64,000 bases of DNA from NCBI RefSeq assembly GCF_902506345.1, contig NZ_LR733413.1, forward strand, positions 2,726,617 through 2,790,616, read 5' to 3'. The position numbers and the translations under genes were made by a program. The notes beneath the pieces are model-generated. The model was not told the origin of the DNA and did no database searches. It was given only the letters and a program-made list of their open reading frames with translations. Of this stretch, positions 60,577 through 64,000 are shown piece by piece. Position 1 is the first letter of the stretch. Each line of letters starts with the position of its first letter. This DNA comes from Flavobacterium sp. 9R. Its GTDB lineage: Bacteria > Bacteroidota > Bacteroidia > Flavobacteriales > Flavobacteriaceae.

Positions 60577-60966
60577 ATGAAAAAAAAATTACTAATAGGG
60601 ATGTTGCTTTGTGCTTTAATAGCAAGCCTAACTTACTTCTATGCTTATAAAGGACATCGAGAGATAAGCTCATCCTCTACAGATTATGTGGTGACAATCT
60701 CGGGACTTGAGAAAGAATTCACTACTGATGATCGCACGGCTACCTTGAAATATCAGAATACAATCGTTGAATTGTCAGCTAAAATTACTTCCATTGATTC
60801 AGAAAGTAATGGAGTTGTTTTGGGAGATAAAGTATTTGTAACCTTCAAAGACAGCGTCTTAAAAAGTATGACATCAGGTGAAAAACTAACTATCAAAGGA
60901 CGCTTTTTAGGGTACGATGAATTATTAGGAGAATTTAAAATAGACCAATGTTCAATAATGAACTAA
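60577..60966 (+). CDS. OB-fold protein of the tRNA_anti-like family, exported or anchored
   Basis: A 129-residue protein with an N-terminal membrane/signal segment (LLIGMLLCALIASLTYFYAY). Its C-terminal part resembles the OB-fold tRNA_anti-like family: TVELSAKITSIDSESNGVVL is approximated by NTIVELSAKITSIDSESNG, followed by VFVTFKD and KGRFLGYDELLGEFKIDQCS. No nucleic-acid role is likely for an exported copy. It is divergent from the CxxCH lipoprotein gene and precedes the DUF5777 barrel gene. Confidence 0.75.
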   Translation: MKKKLLIGMLLCALIASLTYFYAYKGHREISSSSTDYVVTISGLEKEFTTDDRTATLKYQNTIVELSAKITSIDSESNGVVLGDKVFVTFKDSVLKSMTSGEKLTIKGRFLGYDELLGEFKIDQCSIMN

Positions 60967-60992
60967 AACAAAAAAACTTAAAACTATATCTT

Positions 60993-61832
60993 ATGAAAAA
61001 GCTTGTACTCTTTTTATTTTTATTTCCATTACTAACGTATGCACAAAATGACCTATTATCGGGAGTTGATGTTCCTGTTGCCAAAGAAAAAGTAACTTCT
61101 GCTTTCAAAGCTTTAAAAATTGTAAATCTTGAATCTACCAAAGTGGCTGCAAAAGGCGATTTGTATTTTGTTGTTGCCCATCGATTTGGTTCTATTCAGG
61201 ATGGATTTGAAGGGTTCTATGGTTTGGATAATGCGAATACACAAATCAAATTTATTTACGGACTGACAAATGGTGTTCACGTAAGTGCCGCTAGAAGTCA
61301 GCTAGCCTATGATTTTGCAGTGAAGTATGCTTTGTTTCCGCAAATAAAAGAAGGTTTTCCTGTTACAATAACAGGTTTCAATAGTGTGTCTATAAACAAT
61401 ACTTTAAACGAAAGTACCTATCCTGAGCTCCAGTTTGATAATAGGTTGACCTATGTAGCGCAACTATTAATTTCTAGAAAATTCTCAGAAAAACTTTCTT
61501 TACAAGTTGCTCCCACTTTTTTTCACGAAAACTTTGTTGAAAACCCAATGCAAAACAACACACAATATGCTATGGGAATTGGCGGGCGATATAAATTCTC
61601 TAAAAGATGGTCATTAAACATTGACTACGCGGCACATTTAAATCGAGCTACTAATTCTTTATACAGAAATCCTTTGTCTATAGGTTTTGATTTAGAAACG
61701 GGGGGACACGTTTTTCAAATGCACTTTACCAATTCACAAGGAATTGACGAGGCGGGATATCTCGCGAGAACCTCTGGAAGTTGGAACAAAGGCGATGTTT
61801 TTTTTGGATTTAATCTCGCTAGAGTTTTTTAG
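60993..61832 (+). CDS. DUF5777 family beta-barrel protein
   Basis: The start at 60993 (MKKLVLFLFLFPLLTYAQ) gives a clean signal peptide; an in-frame ATG at 60948 would overlap the upstream gene. The 279-residue mature barrel shows alternating strands (YFVVAHRFGSIQDGFEGFYG, IKFIYGLTNGVHVSAARS, YAMGIGGRYKFSKRWSLNID) and ends in an aromatic residue (LARVF), as outer-membrane barrels do. It might move a substrate or electron partner through the outer membrane; this is inference from context. Confidence 0.82.
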   Translation: MKKLVLFLFLFPLLTYAQNDLLSGVDVPVAKEKVTSAFKALKIVNLESTKVAAKGDLYFVVAHRFGSIQDGFEGFYGLDNANTQIKFIYGLTNGVHVSAARSQLAYDFAVKYALFPQIKEGFPVTITGFNSVSINNTLNESTYPELQFDNRLTYVAQLLISRKFSEKLSLQVAPTFFHENFVENPMQNNTQYAMGIGGRYKFSKRWSLNIDYAAHLNRATNSLYRNPLSIGFDLETGGHVFQMHFTNSQGIDEAGYLARTSGSWNKGDVFFGFNLARVF

Positions 61833-61979
61833 AAAAATGCAGTATCAATAACGTCCTGAAGCTTATTTTTTATTTGAAATAATTCTAAATAGAAGTTTTT
61901 TATTTCCATTTAAATCCAAGATGACAACAGGCTCGTATATGATTCTAAAAACGCAATTTATTTTAAAAAAAGTAGAGCT

Positions 61980-62414
61980 ATGAAAATTAATAAAACACTA
62001 AAAAAAGCACTTTTTGCGGTACTAGTCCTTATTGTAGTATTCTTTGGGATTCTTGTTTTTCATATTGTAACAGCAAAGCCAGCGGTATATGAAAGCCCCA
62101 ATTTACAAGTGAGTCGAATTGATTTTAAATCGACTATAACCCCAGAACAAGCTCAAAAAATATGCAAAGATTTAAGAGCTATCAAGGGAATAACCTCTGA
62201 TTCTATTATCGTAAAAAGAAATGTGGTGGTCTATTTCCACAACAACAAAGTCACTAATTCAAAAAGAGTTTATGACGAATTAATGACAAAAGGAGCGTAT
62301 GATGCTCAGCGATACATTCTGCCAGAAGGGATGGCAACGAAAGAAGTTTGTCCAGTAGACCAAAACAGTTTTAGCTATAAAATGGCAAAATCATTACATC
62401 AAATTTTTAATTAA
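61980..62414 (+). CDS. Small membrane-anchored protein of unknown function
   Basis: A 144-residue protein with one transmembrane segment (ALFAVLVLIVVFFGILVFHI) and a soluble tail outside the cytoplasm. The tail has a beta-alpha-beta pattern (LQVSRIDFKSTITPEQAQKI, GITSDSIIVKRNVVVYFHNN, RVYDELMTKG) like a heavy-metal-associated or ferredoxin-like fold, but lacks the CxxC metal site. No family was recognised. It lies 17 nt upstream of the globin-like lipoprotein gene and is probably co-transcribed. Confidence 0.72.
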   Translation: MKINKTLKKALFAVLVLIVVFFGILVFHIVTAKPAVYESPNLQVSRIDFKSTITPEQAQKICKDLRAIKGITSDSIIVKRNVVVYFHNNKVTNSKRVYDELMTKGAYDAQRYILPEGMATKEVCPVDQNSFSYKMAKSLHQIFN

Positions 62415-62431
62415 CCTTTAATATTTTTAGT

Positions 62432-63022
62432 ATGAAAAATTTTTCGAAAATCACACTCGGTGTAGTACTGCTAACGGCAGCAACATTTACTTCTTGTAGT
62501 AACGACGATGACGCATCATCTCCAGTTGTAAAAGCGTCAATCTATGAACGATTGGGAGGAACCAAAATGGTTGCTGACCCAGATAATTCAGGGCAAATGA
62601 TTGAGCAAGGTCGTTTGAGTTTCCGTAAAGTAGTAAACTCCACCATTGGATTAATTGTTGCAGATGTTCAATCGAATGCTGCGGGTAATTTACAAGCTCA
62701 TTTTGCTCCTGTTTTGGCAGAAACAGGAACGACCCAAGCTACTAGTATTGCCAAATTATCTGATAATTTGACCGATTTTTTCTCCTTCAATACTGGAGGA
62801 ACCAATGCGGTCAATACCTATTCAGGTTTGAATATGGTAGCGGCTCACGACCCTGCGATAAACAGTCGTATGGGGACAAAATCAAGTTCGGCTGATTATA
62901 CCAAGTTTGTTGGTTATGTTGGTGCAGCAGCCAATGCCAATGGCGTGGCTTCAAATACAGAACTTTACAATGATATCGTTGTAGTTTTAGAATCATTGAG
63001 AGCGCCAATTGTTCAGAAATAG
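62432..63022 (+). CDS. Lipoprotein resembling a group 1 truncated hemoglobin
   Basis: A 196-residue protein with lipobox TFTSC (Cys22), then a short tether (SNDDDASSP). The mature part begins ASIYERLGGTKMV, matching the YERLGG start of truncated hemoglobins. It continues with LSDNLTDFFSFNTGG, YSGLNMVAAHDPAINSRM (a likely proximal His in the AAH) and a C-terminal LYNDIVVVLESLR. Truncated globins bind heme and react with O2 or NO; an exported, lipid-anchored one is unusual. The call rests on these visual matches and the heme context. Confidence 0.72.
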   Translation: MKNFSKITLGVVLLTAATFTSCSNDDDASSPVVKASIYERLGGTKMVADPDNSGQMIEQGRLSFRKVVNSTIGLIVADVQSNAAGNLQAHFAPVLAETGTTQATSIAKLSDNLTDFFSFNTGGTNAVNTYSGLNMVAAHDPAINSRMGTKSSSADYTKFVGYVGAAANANGVASNTELYNDIVVVLESLRAPIVQK

Positions 63023-63041
63023 TAATTGGTAGTTACAAAAT

Positions 63042-63070
63042 AACGCCACTCTAAAGGGGTGGCGTTTTTA
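63042..63070 (+). terminator. Intrinsic terminator after the globin-like gene
   Basis: AACGCCAC (63042-63049) pairs with GTGGCGTT (63059-63066) and runs into TTTTA. It closes the plus-strand cluster before hemA. Confidence 0.85.
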
Positions 63071-63269
63071 TAAAAATTAACATTTATAAAGAACTCTTAG
63101 CGATGTTTTTTAATAAACAAAAGAATGTAGTTGCAAGTGTATTATTTAGAATAAATCTACATAGACTACTTTTCAAACCCCTATTTTAGTATGAATGGCA
63201 ATAAATTCTATTTAGAATGACTTATTTTGAGTAATTTAAGCCGTAGCGATATAAAAAGAACCTCTAGCG

Positions 63270-63301
63270 TTGTTTTTATACATTTGTTAGTAATAATTTT
63301 G
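63270..63301 (+). promoter_or_regulatory. Promoter of hemA
   Basis: TTG at 63270-63272 and TAATTTTG at 63294-63301 are 21 nt apart, matching the TTG/TAnnTTTG consensus, 25 nt before the ATG. An alternative box TACATTTG lies at 63279-63286. The downstream copy of the direct repeat (63255-63277) overlaps the -33 element, so it could act as an operator. Confidence 0.55.
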
Positions 63302-63326
63302 TCAAACTTTTTAAGGAAAGTATAAT

Positions 63327-64000
63327 ATGGAAAATTTCAATATGTCCAAAACTACCACTTTTTATGCTTTAGGTTTAAGTTACAAAAAAGCAGATGCAAC
63401 GATAAGAGGAAAATTTAGTTTAGATACTAATGCACAATCCAATTTATTAGCCCAAGCCAAAGAGGAAGGCATCGAGTCATTAATTGTAACTTCTACTTGT
63501 AATAGAACAGAGATTTATGGTTTTGCCAATCATCCATATGAGCTAATCAAATTACTTTGTGATAACAGTAATGGTACTGTAGAAGAATTTAGAGAAGTTG
63601 CTTTCATCTACAAAAATCAAGAAGCGGTAAACCATATGTTCCGAGTGGGAACGGGTTTAGACAGCCAAATATTGGGCGATTTTGAAATCATAAGCCAAAT
63701 TAAAAACGCGTTTAACCAAAGTAAGGCGTTAAACTTAGTCAATACTTTCTTGGATAGATTGGTGAACTCCGTGATTCAAGCAAGTAAAAAAATCAAAAAT
63801 GAAACCGAAATTTCATCTGGTGCTACCTCAGTATCCTTTGCATCAGTACAATATATTATTCGCAATGTCGAAGATATTGGAGATAAAAATATCCTATTGT
63901 TTGGAACAGGAAAAATAGGAAGAAATACTTGTGAAAACCTTGTAAAACATTCCAAAAACGGTCATATCACTTTGGTAAACAGAACCAAAAATAAAGCCGA
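63327..64000 (+). CDS. hemA: Glutamyl-tRNA reductase, 3' end cut
   Basis: The frame from the ATG at 63327 stays open to the right edge (224 residues seen, of about 415 expected). FYALGLSYKKADATIRGKF is the usual N-terminus, the catalytic Cys is in TSTCNRTEIYGF, and GTGLDSQILGDFEIISQIKN carries the conserved glutamyl-tRNA binding region. LLFGTGKIGRNTCENL is the NADPH-binding motif. It reduces glutamyl-tRNA to glutamate-1-semialdehyde, the first step of C5 heme synthesis. A second ATG at 63342 is possible. Confidence 0.97.
   Translation, partial: MENFNMSKTTTFYALGLSYKKADATIRGKFSLDTNAQSNLLAQAKEEGIESLIVTSTCNRTEIYGFANHPYELIKLLCDNSNGTVEEFREVAFIYKNQEAVNHMFRVGTGLDSQILGDFEIISQIKNAFNQSKALNLVNTFLDRLVNSVIQASKKIKNETEISSGATSVSFASVQYIIRNVEDIGDKNILLFGTGKIGRNTCENLVKHSKNGHITLVNRTKNKA

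Larger units (their letters stand above)
63023..63326. other. Globin gene-hemA intergenic region
   Basis: This 304-bp gap contains the terminator of the redox cluster (63042-63070), an imperfect direct repeat at 63088-63110 and 63255-63277, and the hemA promoter. Two weak GTNNTNN units (GTAATTG, GTAGTTA) follow the TAG stop of the globin gene and may be a worn heptamer array. No reading frame is supported. Confidence 0.65.

Overview
The window looks like chromosomal DNA of a Flavobacterium or close relative (Bacteroidota, Flavobacteriia). The support is AT-rich sequence, many promoters of the Flavobacteriia type (a -7 box TAnnTTTG, sometimes with TTG 17-23 nt upstream), almost no Shine-Dalgarno sites, many SPII lipoproteins, and a full gliding-motility adhesin operon. 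No rRNA, tRNA, CRISPR array, insertion sequence or prophage was seen.

Layout. (1) 1-1754: the end of a split class I lanthipeptide dehydratase, cut by the left edge and closed by a terminator shared with the opposite strand. (2) 1813-5503 (minus): three lipoproteins of unknown function, two of them tandem paralogues, with a duplicated gene-end fragment between the paralogues. (3) 5934-15499: an acetyltransferase, a polysaccharide flippase, dUTPase, a sugar nucleotidyltransferase, a TPR protein, a DUF4292 lipoprotein, two tandem EnvC-like proteins with degenerate LytM domains, and an acyltransferase; this reads as envelope building. (4) 15705-18947 (minus): recA, an acyl-CoA thioesterase, a DoxX-like protein and the DNA polymerase III delta' subunit. 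(5) 19301-41699: the spr operon, with two upstream secreted proteins, sprC, sprD, the 14.5-kb sprB (4,826 aa) and sprF. SprB is the mobile surface adhesin of gliding, exported by the type IX secretion system (T9SS). (6) 42025-46912: pgk, a lytic transglycosylase with four LysM domains, a DUF4837 lipoprotein and an acetyltransferase. (7) 47185-56019: S41 protease and rnpA, then PlsC-type acyltransferase, acyl-ACP desaturase and HD hydrolase, then an AAA/DUF4143 ATPase, a crotonase and a sensor kinase. (8) 56158-64000: heme region: hemJ, hemH and an AraC regulator on the minus strand, hemA starting at the right edge on plus, and between them a set of exported redox-type proteins (two YceI, a CxxCH lipoprotein, an OB-fold protein, a DUF5777 barrel and a lipoprotein resembling a truncated hemoglobin).

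The most unusual non-coding signal is a family of strict 7-bp-period arrays (consensus GTNNTCA). Four start exactly on, or one base before, the stop codon of a gene (dut, HD hydrolase, hemJ, crotonase). A fifth lies in the predicted 5' UTR of the sensor kinase gene, and a twelve-unit array lies behind the sprF terminator. Other palindromic repeats sit in most of the longer gaps, and one palindrome type lies inside the signal-peptide codons of both paralogous lipoproteins.

The joints of the spr operon are structured: a near-perfect intrinsic terminator before sprC, hairpins between sprD and sprB, and a 13-bp hairpin between sprB and sprF. These may set unequal expression of the adhesin and its export partners. 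Family assignments come from reading the translated sequences by eye; no database search was run.
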